A DNA stretch of 64,000 nt from Maniola hyperantus. Its lineage: Eukaryota > Arthropoda > Insecta > Lepidoptera > Nymphalidae. Every line of letters starts with the position of its first letter. Position 1 is the stretch's first letter. The notes under the pieces are model-generated. The model searched no databases. It had not been told where the DNA came from and saw only the letters and a list, made by a program, of their open reading frames with translations. This document shows positions 20,867-33,900 of the stretch, piece after piece. Location: NCBI RefSeq assembly GCF_902806685.2, contig NC_048562.1, forward strand, positions 6,276,249 through 6,340,248, written 5' to 3'. Position numbers and translations under genes: made by a program.

Positions 20867-20975
20867 TGATATCTATAGACCTACTTTGTCTTTGCTCAGA
20901 CTTTACTAGAGTTAAAACGAGACAGATTTATGTCTCTGAAATAAATCTGCCTTGTTTGAACTTTAAGGTTCAGTG
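20867..20975. repeat. Palindromic repeat related to 7180-7325
   Basis: CTATAGACCTACTTTGTCTT, then AAAACGAGACAG, then its imperfect complement after TGTCTCTGAAATAAATCTG. This is the same core as the hairpins at 7180 and 61425. Confidence 0.5.
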
Positions 20976-20997
20976 CATACAGATGGAATGGAGTGGA

Positions 20998-21495
20998 GGT
21001 AGAACTGAGTTTTTTGATAACAACTTCAATTCAGCTTCCTGGCGCTGTGGATCAGCGGGAGGTCCCGGGATCGATTCCGGGGCAATTTTAGGATTTTTAT
21101 GGTTCCGTACCTCAAAAGGAAAAACGGACCCATTATGTCACTTTGTTGTCGGTCTGTCAAGAAACCTACAGGTTAGGTACTTCCTGTTGACCTAGAATCA
21201 TGAAATTTGGCAGGTAGGCAGGTCTTATAGCAGACATTCGGGGAAAAATCTCAAAACCGTGAATTTGTGGTTAAATCACACAAAAAAGTTTAAATTGTGG
21301 TCATGAACTAATAATTACCTAGGATTTTTAATTTTCAATGTAAGATAACTATATCAAGTGGGGTATCATATGAAAGGTCTTCACCTGTGCATTATAAAAC
21401 AGAATTTTATTTATTTTTATACGTCATAGTTTTTGAATTATCGTGCAAAATGTCGAAAAAATACGACTGACTCGCACTTGGCCGGTTTTTAATTC
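20998..21495 (-). repeat. tRNA-like fragment and reversed family C copy
   Basis: Bases 21040-21090 contain a box B-like GGGATCGATTCC. From 21098 GGTTCCGTACCTCAAAAGGA to 21490 is family C on the minus strand, ending GACTCGCACTTGGCCGG. Confidence 0.65.
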
Positions 21496-21557
21496 CTAAA
21501 TTAAACACCGCCCACCACTGGTTGCGCCACTACTCACTTCCTAGTGACATAGACCAC

Positions 21558-21779
21558 TACAACCCGTTTAGTAAAAGAATGGACCTGGCGTCGATTAAAA
21601 ATAAAAAAAAAGTTAAAAACTCAACAAGTGGCAGACAAAAATTCGTAGTACGTGTATCAGTGACAAAGATGCGAACATGCACGTACTATGAATTTTTGTC
21701 TGCCACTTGTTGAGTTTTTTTTTTTTTTTTTTTTTATTTTTTAATCGACGCCAGGTCCATTCTTTTAGTAAAGGTTGTA
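21558..21779. mobile_element. MITE-like foldback element
   Basis: Arms of about 85-100 bases: TACAACCC..TTTAGTAAAAGAATGGACC at the left and its complement at the right, with AACAAGTGGCAGACAAAAAT nearer the loop. A T run at 21715-21740 pairs with the interrupted A run at about 21598-21611. Confidence 0.75.
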
Positions 21780-22276
21780 TGTAAGTCCAAACAAAGTCAG
21801 AGTAGGTGCACTATAGAGCTCAGGCTGAGTGAGAGTTGACCTGCAGGCGCTAGGTCGTACAGCATGTGTCTCTAACAGTACATAAATACGCCAACTCGTG
21901 AAGCGATGGACCAGTCCAGCTGAAGCCGGCGCGCTGTTCACATCACGGACGACCGGAACTGACGCAAAATGCGCTGGATTTTCCCCGTTCCAGGTAATTT
22001 TTTTTTTTGATGACTTATTTCCCTAGCTTTAAGGTAGAACATGGAAATAATGCCGCGTGAAAACCAAAGGGGTAATTCAAACTGGCGTACCCCTTCCAGT
22101 TTAGCCCGCTTCCATCTTTAGACTGAAGCGCCACTTACCACCAGGTGAGATTGCAGTTGGCTAACTTGTATCTGAGAGCATTTAAGAAACTCCGCACGTA
22201 GCTCTCTCCATCGCACACTGAGTGACTCTGAGCTTTCTCATGACGCCCATAGTTAGCGACCATTGTCACCGATCGA

Positions 22277-22390
22277 CATTTTTGAGATGTAAAAATGTCG
22301 ATATTATTTATCGTCATTTTTGACATGTAAAAATGTTGATATTATTTATCGTCATTTTTGAGATGTAAAAATGTCGATATTATATATCAA
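22277..22390. repeat. 38-base tandem repeat, three copies
   Basis: Units start at 22277, 22315 and 22353 with CATTTTTGA..GTAAAAATGT..GATATTA. Each unit contains an internal inverted pair CATTTTT/AAAAATG. Copies differ by one to three bases. Confidence 0.85.
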
Positions 22391-22465
22391 CATAACTACC
22401 GACAACCCTACACGCAGTCTTCGTGACATAACAAAGCTTTTAAATCATAGTAAGTAGGTACCTGC

Positions 22466-23380
22466 TTAAAGGCAGTGGTCCGACCGCCGACGTAGAACGA
22501 GAAACGAGTAGAACTAGAAACTATAAACGAGTTGGCGATCAGCGGGAAGCGAGTGTGTAGTTTCGATAGTTTTGTCGCCGGGCTATAAGCGAGTGTGCAA
22601 GTGCGACGAGCGATTACTCGCGCCATTCGCCCGCGGTCGTTCAGTCCTGTGCAAACCTGCGCGCGTGTTACACGTGTTCAAGCGAGCGAGCATCGCTGAA
22701 CGAATATCGCTGAGCGAGTTAATTTTTGAAAGCTCGTCGCTCAGCGACAAAAGTAGTAAAGCGAGTCGTCGCCGGCAGTGTGAACAGTCCGAGAGCAACT
22801 TTTGATATATTATGCATCTCTTTCGTTTACACGGAATGTACATTTATTGTGCGTTTCTTGAGAGAGAAAAACGCCGATAGTTAGTCGTTTAACGTCTAAC
22901 TAAATCTGAAAAAAAATACTCGGTATCCAGTAATTTTCCGAAATTAAAAATTGAAAAAAATGCGCCCAAAGATAATTATCTGAAAGTTAAGTTTCAGGAA
23001 TATTTTGAATTTTTTTTCACGAAAATATCACTCAAATTTCAATATTTTTTATATAAAAAAAGACTTAATCCGTACCCTTATATAAATGCGAAAGTGTGTT
23101 TGTTAGTTGGTTTGTTGGTTTGTCCGTCAATCACGTCGCAACGGTGCAACGGATTGACGTGATTTTTTGCATGGATATAGATAAAGACCTGGAGAGTGAC
23201 ATAGGCTACTTTTTATTCCGGAAAATGAAAGAGTTCCCACGGGATTTAAAAAAAAACTAATTCCGCGCGTACGAAGTCGCGGGCATCAGCTAGTCGATTA
23301 TAATACTGAAAACAGAAGAGGGATTTTTTTTTTTTTTTGGTCTAATGAAACACTGTGCGGCGGTCGAACCATTGCCTTAA
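22466..23380. mobile_element. Element with inverted ends, containing a nested family A copy
   Basis: Left end TTAAAGGCAGTGGTCCGACC and right end (reversed) TTAAGGCAATGGTTCGACC are inverted repeats of about 22 bases. The left interior (22500-22800) is GC-rich with many GCGAG/CGAGC motifs. A family A Helitron-like copy at about 23078-23294 is nested near the right end. No transposase frame is seen, so it is non-autonomous; the superfamily is uncertain. Confidence 0.6.
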
Positions 23381-23450
23381 AATTTGAGTAGGTGAGTAGC
23401 TAACTACTTGAACTCCTTTAAAATTCCAAATCCCGATTTTTCACTTATAA

Positions 23451-23620
23451 TACCACAAGAGCTTCAAAATTATCGGGTATATCCCGATAGGTTCGTTGCA
23501 AACAAATGAAGGAGTCAAGTTTTTCAGGTTAAGGTTAGATTTCCTGAAAAACTTGACGACTTTATTTGTTTGCAGGGAACCTTGAGGGAAATGCCAGATA
23601 ATTTTGAAGCTCGTGTGGTA
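23451..23620. mobile_element. MITE-like foldback element, 170 bases
   Basis: Ends TACCACAAGAGCTTCAAAAT and its near complement; inner arms GTCAAGTTTTTCAGG and CCTGAAAAACTTGAC pair around a short loop. Confidence 0.75.
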
Positions 23621-23631
23621 CCTATTCGGGG

Positions 23632-23826
23632 GATTATTTTTCCGTCCCAAATGTCGGCCAAAATCTCCAATTTTCACAATTGAATTCAACCTGTCAGTTT
23701 GACGTGTGGACTTCAACTACCAGAGAAAATTTTCAAAAAATTATCAGTATAATACCATGTAGGTTGTACCACGTGACGTCGAATGGTGCAATTCTATTGG
23801 TCGACATTTGGGTCGGAAAAATAATC
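23632..23826. repeat. Second inverted-repeat element
   Basis: GATTATTTTTCCGTCCCAAA at the left pairs with TTTGGGTCGGAAAAATAATC at the right; it starts 11 bases after the previous foldback. Confidence 0.65.
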
Positions 23827-24261
23827 AATTTTATCCAATAACAAACCTGACATTGGCTAATCTGTGTAAAGCCAGAAGAAGAACAAAAAAAAAATTACTT
23901 GTACCAACTCAAATTAATTCATAGTAAGTGGGTACCTGCTTACATCACCCACCCCTTTCTTATCGTAGGTGAGGTACTAGATAATTTAGTCTAGAGTAGA
24001 AATCATGTAGAAATACGTCACAGATGTTAGGTGGCGCCCGTTCTGCTTGGAAATGTGCCAAGTACCCAAAAAGTGAGGCCCCCCCTCGAGGGGGATAGGT
24101 TATGCGCAGTTCAGTGTCCTGAATTACTGGACCCTTGGGTCAAACTATACCTACCCATTCTAAACTATAAAAACCCCGTGGCAATTTTGATTATCAATAA
24201 AACGTAGCGTATTAGTTGCATTTCCAGGATGCAAGCTAAAACTTTTATTCTTATGTTTATG

Positions 24262-24482
24262 CTCGCGAGTTCGTTCGCATGGACTATACAAATTTCAAAC
24301 TCCTATTTCACTCCCTTAGGGGTTGAATTTTCAAAAATCCTTTCTTAGCGGATGCCTACGTCATAATAGCTATCTGCATGCCAAATTTCAGTCCGATCCG
24401 TCCAGTAAGTAGTTTGAGCTGTGCTTTGATAGATCAGTCAGTCAGTCAGTCTACTTTGTCGAAGTCGCGGGCATAATCTAGT
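24262..24482 (-). mobile_element. Family B copy, reverse orientation
   Basis: Begins with the reversed 3' end (CTCGCGAGTTCGTTCGCATG) and ends with GATCAGTCAGTCAGTCAG. A signal-peptide-like frame at 24228-24280 arises from it. Confidence 0.65.
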
Positions 24483-24699
24483 AATATTATATATGTGAAA
24501 GTATGTCTGTCTGTCTGTCTGTCTGCTAGCTTTTCACGGCCCAACAATTTAACCGATTGTGATGAAATTTAGTACAGAAGTAGCTTACATCCCGGGAAAG
24601 GACATAGTAGGCTACTTTTATCCCGGGAAATCAAAGAGTTCCCGCGGGATTTTTTGAAAAACCTAAATCCACGCGGACGAAGTCGCGAGCATCAGCTAG
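24483..24699 (+). mobile_element. Family A copy
   Basis: TATATGTGAAAGTATGTCTG, four CTGT repeats, then the core to CCACGCGGACGAAGTCGCG and CTAG. Confidence 0.7.
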
Positions 24700-24809
24700 A
24701 TTAATCATAAAGTTGTAGTTAAAGTGAAATGCGTCAGAAATTGTAATTATTATGCCTTTGATCGTAGAACGTCTAAACAATTGTAAATTACGACTCTAAC
24801 CTGCCATCT

Positions 24810-25112
24810 TGGAAAAGGAAACGGTGACTGACTGACTGACTGTCGATATGAAATTTGGCATACAGATAGCTATTATGACGTAAATATCCGATAAAATAGG
24901 GGATTGAGATTTGTGTAGTCCACGCGAAGAAAGTCGTAGGCATAAGTTGGTCTATACTATATAGGAAAAACTGACTGACTAATCAATCAACGCACAGCTC
25001 AAACTAGAAAAGAAATAAAGAAAGGTTTTTGAAAATTCAACCCCTAAGGGGGTAAAATCAGGGTTTGGGTTTTGTGTAGTCCACGCGGACGAAGTCGCGG
25101 ACATAAGCTAGT
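24810..25112 (+). mobile_element. Two degraded family B copies
   Basis: Copies at about 24815-24955 and 24960-25112, each with internal deletions; the second ends CCACGCGGACGAAGTCGCG then CTAGT. Confidence 0.6.
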
Positions 25113-26205
25113 AAAGTCGTAGCTGTAGGTACAATCTGAGATTCCTAGAGGTTATCTCAGAATGTACCTAACTAAGCTAAGCTGATTCCTAGTTCCATGA
25201 TAACCCTAGATCTAAACTTTGTTTCATGACGTTAATCTCTTATATAAGTACCTAGGTACTAACTAGGTAGGTAGTTAGGTACCTATACTACACTTCAATG
25301 TCAAAAAAGACGTATCCAAATTTTGAAAAAGCAACGATTTTGCTAGGAAACTATCGAGAGATTACAGATACTTAGGATTGACTAGCTATTTCGGCCGTAT
25401 TATTAATTTCAGCAGGTATGGACTAAAAGCCCGCGAGGGCCAGACCTTTGTAAATGTTGGGGACAATACGCAGAGAAACTTTCAGCTTTTATAAAATAAC
25501 GAAGGTCAGACCTTCCCGGACTCTCTCTCTATTACTCAGACAGAACATAAAATTTTAAACGTCTATCAAACAAATGAAAGAAAATAGTACAGCTGTCATA
25601 ATGTCATAAAACAGATTTATTTCTGTTTTACATATACTCTGAATGCTCGCGTTTACTGACCTCGTAAACCGCTTTCTGTCTAACGCCGCGCTGAGTTCGC
25701 GTTTATTCGGGCTAATCTCAAAAACTACTGTATAGGACTAGTTACCACATACTAGTAAAAAAGGAAATAATTAAACTGCATCGGAAAAATAATAATATGT
25801 AACTGATAATAATTATACTAGTATCTATAATAGTACATAAATCCGCATATTATCATAACCCACAAGCACGCACTCACGCATACTCTCTCTCCCACACACA
25901 AACACACACCCACACACACACAGACACACATACACTCACACATACACACACACATACATATGTTGTGAATCACCTACTAGGTATTTTTACTAGTTAATTG
26001 ACTTTTATATTTTCATATTATTATATTATTGTAAAGCTTGTTTAAATTATCAAACGTACTGTTATAAATTTATAATTAATATCTATTTAAGTAATCTGTA
26101 AAAAATTGTAATCCTATTTGGCCTTATTTTCAGTCTGTTATTATGTAAAATTATATTGTATATATCGCTGTTGATTGCAAAAAACAAATAAAATAAAATA
26201 AAATA
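25113..26205. repeat. Spacer with CA-rich microsatellite
   Basis: Bases 25886-25964 are an imperfect (CA)n tract with ACACACATAC variants. An (AAAT)n-like run lies at 26186-26206. No coding signal was seen in the rest. Confidence 0.6.
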
Positions 26206-26208
26206 ACA

Positions 26209-26440
26209 GGCCAATGTACCTGCGCAGAAATCTTATTTTTGAATGGCACAAAAAATCTCAACCATTCATAGCGCGCCACGCCCGCTATTGGTTGTTGTTT
26301 ACTACCACTATTATAACTCCGGCCAATGTACCTACCCGCGCAGAAATTTTATTTTCGAATGGCGCGAAAATATTTTAGCCCGCGTCCGTTTACTATTGGT
26401 CGTTGTCTACGCAACATGTTTTGTACGCGCGAGTATGAGT
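26209..26440. repeat. Two-copy direct repeat, about 112-base period
   Basis: GGCCAATGTACCT..GCGCAGAAAT occurs at 26209 and 26321, each followed by GAATGGC and a TATTGGT..GTTGT segment. CCAAT-type sequences recur through to 26640, and related sequence occurs at 63595-63735. Confidence 0.65.
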
Positions 26441-27165
26441 GAGATAGCACTAGTCTTTTTTTTATATTAAAAATGGCGAGCAAATGAGCAGGCAACTGCT
26501 CGATTGCGGTAAAATGACAGCTACAATGACACGATCGCAATCACCTCTGATTGGTTGACGCTCGCTCACTATTGGCTACGATGCACTGTTGCAACACGAA
26601 TCGCAGAAATTCAGCCAATCACAACAATTGAGATTGTAATAATGATTGATGCAGGTTTTACAAAATCGCCCTCAAGGCACGGAGTCTCTATGGTTCTTGT
26701 GTTTGAAATCTTAACGTCAGTCAAAAAGGTCTGTATTTCATTGTTGTACATTGGGTTTTAGTCGGCGTTATAAAAGTGCTACTTAGTAGGTACTGTACCC
26801 TGAAAATTTAATAAGTATAAGTACTTCATACTCGTTTTACAGCTACAAAACGTGTGCCAAATTGTAAAAAAAGTACCGGATATCTATTTTAATGGATCCT
26901 TAACATATCGCATGTGATACGTGCCATACGATGCTTCTTGCCTCTAAAATGATAATAACTGTCACTTTGTGGACATAAAGTACCGACGAGATTTATCGAT
27001 ATCGCGCGCTGCCAACGTCCACGAGTGCAACACTAGCCGCCCTGCTTTGACGCCAATTGTAAAATAACGTCATTTTATTAATGGTCGTGGAAAAGACGCT
27101 TTCCCAATACTTCAAACAACTGGGAATTATGTTTGGAGAAGGTTGCGAAAATATTTTATTATTTA

Positions 27166-27610
27166 CTAGCTGATGCCCGCGACTTCGTCCGCGTGGATTT
27201 ACGTTTTTCAAAATCTCGCGGGTTCTTTGATTTTCCGGGATAAAAAGTAGCCTATGTGTTAATCCAGGGTATAATCTATCCAAATTTCATCCAAATCCGT
27301 TCAGCTATTTTTGCGTGATTGAGTAACAAACATCTAAACATCCAAACATCCACACTTTGACATTTATAATATTATTAGATTAGAATTAGGATAAGGATAT
27401 CCAGACTAGCTAATGCCCGCGACTTCGTACGCGTGGATTTAGATTTTCCAAAATTCCATGGGAGCTCTATGATTTTTCGGGATAAAAAGTAGCGTCTTCA
27501 ACTATATCCATGCAAAAAATCAGGTCAATCCGTTGCTCCGTTGCGGCGTGATTGAAGGACAAACCAACAATGAACCAACAAACAAACACACTTTCGCATT
27601 TATAATATAG
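27166..27610 (-). mobile_element. Two family A copies, reverse orientation
   Basis: Each starts with CTAGCTGATGCCCGCGACTT or CTAGCTAATGCCCGCGACTT (27166 and 27416) and ends near TTTCGCATTTATAATAT or TTGACATTTATAATATT (27373 and 27610). Confidence 0.75.
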
Positions 27611-27920
27611 ATAGGGATAGATGTGTCCTACGTAGGTATATTTAGACAAATATCATAGTTACCTAGGTATTTCTTATTATAAATCTAAGATTCAATAAAT
27701 TTGTGAATAAATAGATTTTTACTTTGAATGGGTGATTTTGAGATGGGTTACAACCACCTTAGAATCGAAATCTCGTTCTATATAATATGTATAAGTATGA
27801 CGTTTTGCGCGTATGAGATAATATTATTTCATAATTTTTTTTACATTTGGACTGGCATTTTTTTTTTAACTAAAATAAATAGGTAATTAAATGAAATATT
27901 TACCTTTTCCAGTTCTCCTC

Positions 27921-30900
27921 ATGTCCTGGTTCGGAGTGGAGCAAGTAAAAGGGAACTCGTGCATCAGGACTGGTAATATGATGTGTTTATTCTGTGGCAC
28001 TATGACGCTGTGTTTAGTCTGTGACAACTGTCAGACGTTTGACGTTAGCTGTCAAAGTGTTTAGAAGTGTTGTGCGGTGCTCGCTTGCATCGATATCGAT
28101 AAAAATTCAAAACAACTGTTTTCTTTTTAAATCTGGCTATTAGTATAAGTTTTTTTTAAGTTAAATTGGTGATGTTTTTCGATATCGATGGAGCGGTGTC
28201 AGTTTGTTTTTGTGTTCAGGTTTATAGGAATGTGTGTTTATATGTATTTTTTTAAAGGAATGTGCAAATTGCATGGGACCTTGTCTTTCTTCCAAATTTC
28301 CAAACACTGAGAGTAAATACGAATTGTTTCTGTTACTGTTGTAGGTATATTGTGACACTTATTTCCTGTGAATAACTGATTTTTTTTACAGTTTTTAGAT
28401 ATTTTTTTATAAATTTTATGACTGCAGATATTGGAATGGTAAGAAAATGTGTTGAAATTCTAAATTTTATTAAGAATTGGCTATATTTTTATAGAAATCA
28501 CTACTAATTTATGGTTTTAATGAATTATTTCTTCTAAATTCTATTTCTACTCACATATTCTAAGTTAACTACCTATTTATTTTTAACGAAAAATCTCTAC
28601 CCAGTCTACGGTTAATTTATTCAATAACCACTCAGTTATTTACAGGATATTTTGGTGTTTAATTGAATAAACATTACCGAAAAAAAAGTCTTCTGTTGAT
28701 ATATTTGTGTAGTTGTGTTTTTTCTGTATTCCTTACTTTTTAGGGTTCCGTAGTGAAATAATAAACCTTTAAAGTTTGTACAGTCCGTGTGCCTGCCATA
28801 GACATAAACGTGTGTTCAAATTTTGAAAAAAAAATCAGGATAGAGAATCTTTTTTTCTTTCCTAAAAATGAAAAGAGACAGTCAAAAAAATTTTGCTGTA
28901 CCATTCCGAGTGGGGCCTTGTTAAATATGTTATTAATTAAATATTATTTTGAGATTTTTGATTTGAGTCTCAAAGCGTCAATTTTACAAGTTGTATGTCC
29001 CAGCTCCTAATCTGAAAAAATTTAGGATATTAGCAAGCAGTAGTATAAATGAAATTTATTTGACCATGGTGAAATTCATAATTAGCTCTATTCGACCACG
29101 ACAATGCGGTCGGTAAAGCGTAAATTTTGAGCAAACAGTATAAGTGAGAGGAAAAAAAACTACAAAATTAACTTTGTTTCTGATTATTCTTCTTTTTTGG
29201 TTTATAGTACGACAGTTTTTTGTAAGCATGACTACGGAACCCTACTTTTTGCGTGTTGTGTCACGCACTTGACTAGTTTATTTACTAATTAAAGCATGGA
29301 TTTTCAGCATTATGGGCACTAAGTCTCAGTCCGCTAGTTCAGGCGGAATGCCAAAGTAAGTATTAACTTTATATTAACGTTAACGTAAAAGCCTGAGCTT
29401 AAAAAGCATTTTAAGCTACACATTTTTAAGCTATACATAAAAATCATACTAAAAATTAGGCTTTGCAAGTTACATTTTATATATTTAAAAACAAAATAAA
29501 AATAAAAATATACATTTAATTATTTGTTACATAATACCGTAGACTGGGTCCTTTAACTAATACAATTGTCAACTGTCATTCATTTAACATATTTATTAGT
29601 GTTTTTTTAATATGTATTCTCTTTGATATTTTAATTTTTAACCCCCCTATGTTACCTAATAATTTAACGGTTCATTGCATTAACTGACATCATTCTTCTC
29701 AGCTAAATAAATATAATATACATAATACTAAATGCTATTACATTAAGCTTATCTAAGTATTCAACATTTATATTTGAATGATGCTTTGCATGTGCGTAGA
29801 TTTTAGTGCATTTTTTTTTCAAAAGCTTTTCGCTGAAATTAATGATCTTATAGTTCATAAGTCATGCTTATAAGATTAGGTCGAATGTGGCTTAGAACAA
29901 AATTGGAGCATCCCAACTCCACACAGTCTATATACCCCTAGAGTGTTGTTTAAAGCGCGAAGTCAAAAGCTCGCGAAGGAGGTCCTGGATGAAACGAGCC
30001 TATGAGGCCAAGTGAAACGAAGATGCAGGTGGCAAGCGAAGTGAGCTGGTGACTTCTTAGCGAAGTAAAGCTCGAGTGGGTGAAGCTGAGTAAAGGGGCG
30101 TCGAAGTGAGTCTAATGGCGGAGCCCATTTTAAAAACACTCTAGGAATTAGGGCAGAAAAGATTGTTTGGAGTTGAGTAACTCAGATTTAAAACTACTTT
30201 TATAGTTTAACTGATATTTTTAGGGTTCCATACCTAAAAAATAAAACTCATAACTACTTTTTGACTAAGTAAATAATTGCTGAGTTGCAAAATCAAGTTA
30301 GGAACCATTGCTAAGTAACTGACAATTGGTAGGTAAGGGCGATAAAAAATTTGGAATCATACACTTGGAAAATATGTAAAACCGCTACTGTTATATCACT
30401 AGGTAAAAGCTAACGGGGCGGAGCTTTAGTTATAACCACGTTATAACCAAAATTGGTTGACATCGTTAACCAGTACTGCGGTGTTAATTGACAATTTATT
30501 TAGCCTCCGCTCTCCGGGATTAAGTTAAGCCGTCAGCTTTGATTAAATGACTAGAGCGGACGTCAATTTCCTTCTAACTGTGCCAATCATCGGTAAAATG
30601 CGATGAAATATTGGAAAAATATCTAGAAATCATTTTGTTTTGCATCTTGGTAGTCTACAATTGGTTCAAACACAATTATTGTGCTAAACAAAATTTCTGA
30701 TGGTACGCAACTCAAAGTATTAAATGTTACGTGCCTGTTTTTTTTTTGAAAAATATAATCCAAGATAGAGGTTTTTTGCAAATATATTACCGTTCTGTAA
30801 TAGGTAGACCGTATAAATTCCATACAAAATGATTGCCATTTTAACTATGTGTCAACTGTCATGTCAAACGTACGATTCACCTTGAAAAATAAGGACTAAA

Positions 30901-33900
30901 ATCGTATTTTTGAGATGAAAGTTGACACATCAAGTTAAATGGCTAGTGAGATCTCATTTATACGCATTATAAGTCTAAAATAAATTAAAAATTTATAAAT
31001 AAAATAAATTAAAAATTTATTTTAGAAAATTTACGTTAATAATATACGTTAAAAATTTTCGTATCGGTACCTACTTTTGACAGGCCTACTGTCATTAAAT
31101 GAAATTATTTTATCGATTCTTTTTACAGATTGAGATACCCAGGCCTATTATACTATTTTTAGGTACAGAAGTGAAATTCAAATGAAAAAAATCACAATTT
31201 ATTAAAACAGAACCAAATACTTTTACAAGTCCAAAATATTTAATGATTGGAACAAAATTAGCACAAACAATTATAAAAAGAAAAATATCGAACCAACTCG
31301 GAGTCACAAACCACGTCTATGCCCAATGAATTTCTGCGTCAGAATGAGACCATACTTGTTTTTGTGTGTGTTGTTTCGGATTGACTATGCTGCGTAGGCC
31401 CTATTGGCCGCTACAGCGTCACCGGGGGGGTTGGCGAGCGCGAAGCTCCGCCTGGGGGTGAGCCCTAGGGCTCGAAGAAATAATTCGAGAGGTCGGGGGG
31501 GCAACGTCCTCCTAAGGGCGCCTCCTGTGAGGCTCGGACCTCGGCTTAGGATGACGTTGGGATGGGTGGAGTTGTTGGTCTACTGGTTAGTCCGTACGCC
31601 CCCGAGGCCGTGGCGTGAGCCCACGTCCGGGTGACGTTAGAAATCGGGGACCTCGTCTTCGCCGGCGAAGACGCTGTGATGAGGTTGAATTGTGTAGCCC
31701 TACGAGATAGGGTGCATTGTCGGTCATGATTTGATCGTCGGGGTCATTAAGGACGTGCTTAGGGCGTCTTTTATCTGGGGGGTCGTTTCGGTCAGGGGTG
31801 TAAGTCGCTGCCTCAACTATTAGGGGGTTGGGGTGTCTAATGGCTTTCTCAAAATAATTTTTGGAAAGCTGTTTAAAGTAATGAGCTATTGTCGGGAGTT
31901 GGAGGTCTCTGTGGAGGTCCACGTTGCGCATGTACCACGGGGAGCCAGTGGCCGTACGCATAAACTTATTCTGTAGGACTTGGAGAGGTTTGAGAGAGGA
32001 GGGCGGCAGGTGTGCAAATGCAACACAGGCATAAGACATTATTGGGCGGATGCACGTTTTGTATAGCGTGACTTTGTGTCGAAGTGACATTTTGCTCTTT
32101 GCGCAAATCATGGGGTAAAGACGGGAGAGCACATACGCTGCGTTCTTGCGGACTCTACGAATGTGCGCGGCGAAGCTCATCTTGTCATCAAAGGTTACAC
32201 CCAAGTACTTGGTATTAGTTTGCCAGGGAATGGGGCGGTCGTAAAGAGTTATTTCAGTCTGTCGAAGTTTGTATTGTGATTTCCTTTTGGACTTTTGAAA
32301 GAGCACTGCTGCGCTTTTCTCCGGGTTAACCTCTATCCTCCAAAGGCGGAACCAGTGGCCTAGGCTACTGACTGCCTTTTGGAGTCGAGCTTTAACGTTT
32401 CGGTAGTTTAAGTCGGAGCTATATAGAGCTGTGTCATCCGCGAACTGGGCTATACGAACATGAGGGGATCTGGGAATGTCGCTGGTGTACAGCGCGTACA
32501 AAAGTGGCGAGAGCAGGGAGCCCTGAGGGACTCCTGCTCGGAGAGGTCTTGGGGAGGATAGGGTCCCATCCAGACGGTAGCGAAAAGTTCGATTGGTGAG
32601 AAATTCTCGTAGTAAACGTACGAGTCTTTCGGGCACGCCTAGATGGTAAAGCTTGTAGATCAAGCCGGCGTGCCACACCTTGTCGAAGGCTTTGGCTACA
32701 TCGAAGAAGAGGGCTCCCGTTGGGATGCCTCTCGTTTTGAATCGGTTGAAGCCGAGAAGGATGTGCTCCGTGAGGCGGTGCACTTGATGAACACATGAGT
32801 GTCTGGTTCGAAAGCCAAATTGCTCGTCGTTGAGGAGGTTTTTCTCCTCTACGACGGACCTAAGTCGATTAAGGATAACTTTCTCATACACCTTGCCAAG
32901 GGTGTTGAGCAAACTAATGGGGGAGACCATACTTGGACGCGCTTCGCTTTTTATAGGCGACTACCGCCTATAATCCAAGACTATGTAAATCGAAAGCGCA
33001 AAACTATGTTCCTACTACCTTTTGTATTCTGAAGTTGCAACATGACGTTTTGAGCTGAGCGATTGATAAACTAAGGATCAATAAACATGCCCGGCTGCGA
33101 TCTGTCTTTTAATATACCTACCTACAACTGGGTATTTGACTACATCAAAAATAAATTATTTCTCAGTGATTATTAAATAGAGGGTCTTTCAAAATACGTA
33201 CAATCCACGTCCTTTGTTGGTTTTAAGTGTAATAACCATTTTAAATTATCGATTTAACTAAAAAAAGCACGTCAAATGATTGTGACGTCACACACCGGTA
33301 TTTCATAGAATCTCGCATAGGTACCTACCTACTAAGCGCGCGTTTTGACGTTTGATAAAAAGTTACTGATTTGACTAGTTGTCAAATACCATATTACAGT
33401 AAATAAGACATGCCTCGTGTTCAGATTAGATTACTTAGGTACCTACTTGTTTGGCGCAAACTGAAGATGAGATAGTGCTCTAAAAATATCTGACCCAAGT
33501 GTCCTAGTCTTCACATTAAACGCGTAAATAACGTAGGTACAGTGCGACAAGGCTCTCTTGGCACTTGAATGACATTAACAGGGGGGCGCTGTTTGAGAAC
33601 AGAGGCTTAGAATCTTAGAGTATTTTTTTTTAAATCTTTTATTAACAGGCTTTTACATTTATGTATGTCAGCCTCTATTTAAACTAATAGAGAGAAAATA
33701 CCTATGGTTTTACCGTGTATTTTTTGGCACAGAAAATGGCGGCGCTTGTTCATAGTATCAGCTAATCAGCTGTCATAACAAAAGATTAGGTTATTTATTT
33801 ACAAAAAAAACAAGTACCTACGCTGGCACAGCAAATGGTGGATTGTGCAGAAACCACTGAACATATAATAGCGAAACCCTGTTTTTAGTATATGTTGAAA

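Noticed and set aside
24228..24284. Signal-peptide-like frame (MQAKTFILMFMLASSFAW) after a TATA-like CTATAAAAACC
   Set aside because: The second half of the frame is the reversed 3' end of a family B element, so the hydrophobic stretch is repeat-derived; no downstream exon was found.
29312..29355. Start-codon frame MGTKSQS in the exon at 29308
   Set aside because: It leaves phase 2 at the donor, which does not fit exon 3 of the Ly6 gene; the phase-1 frame gives a continuous signal peptide.
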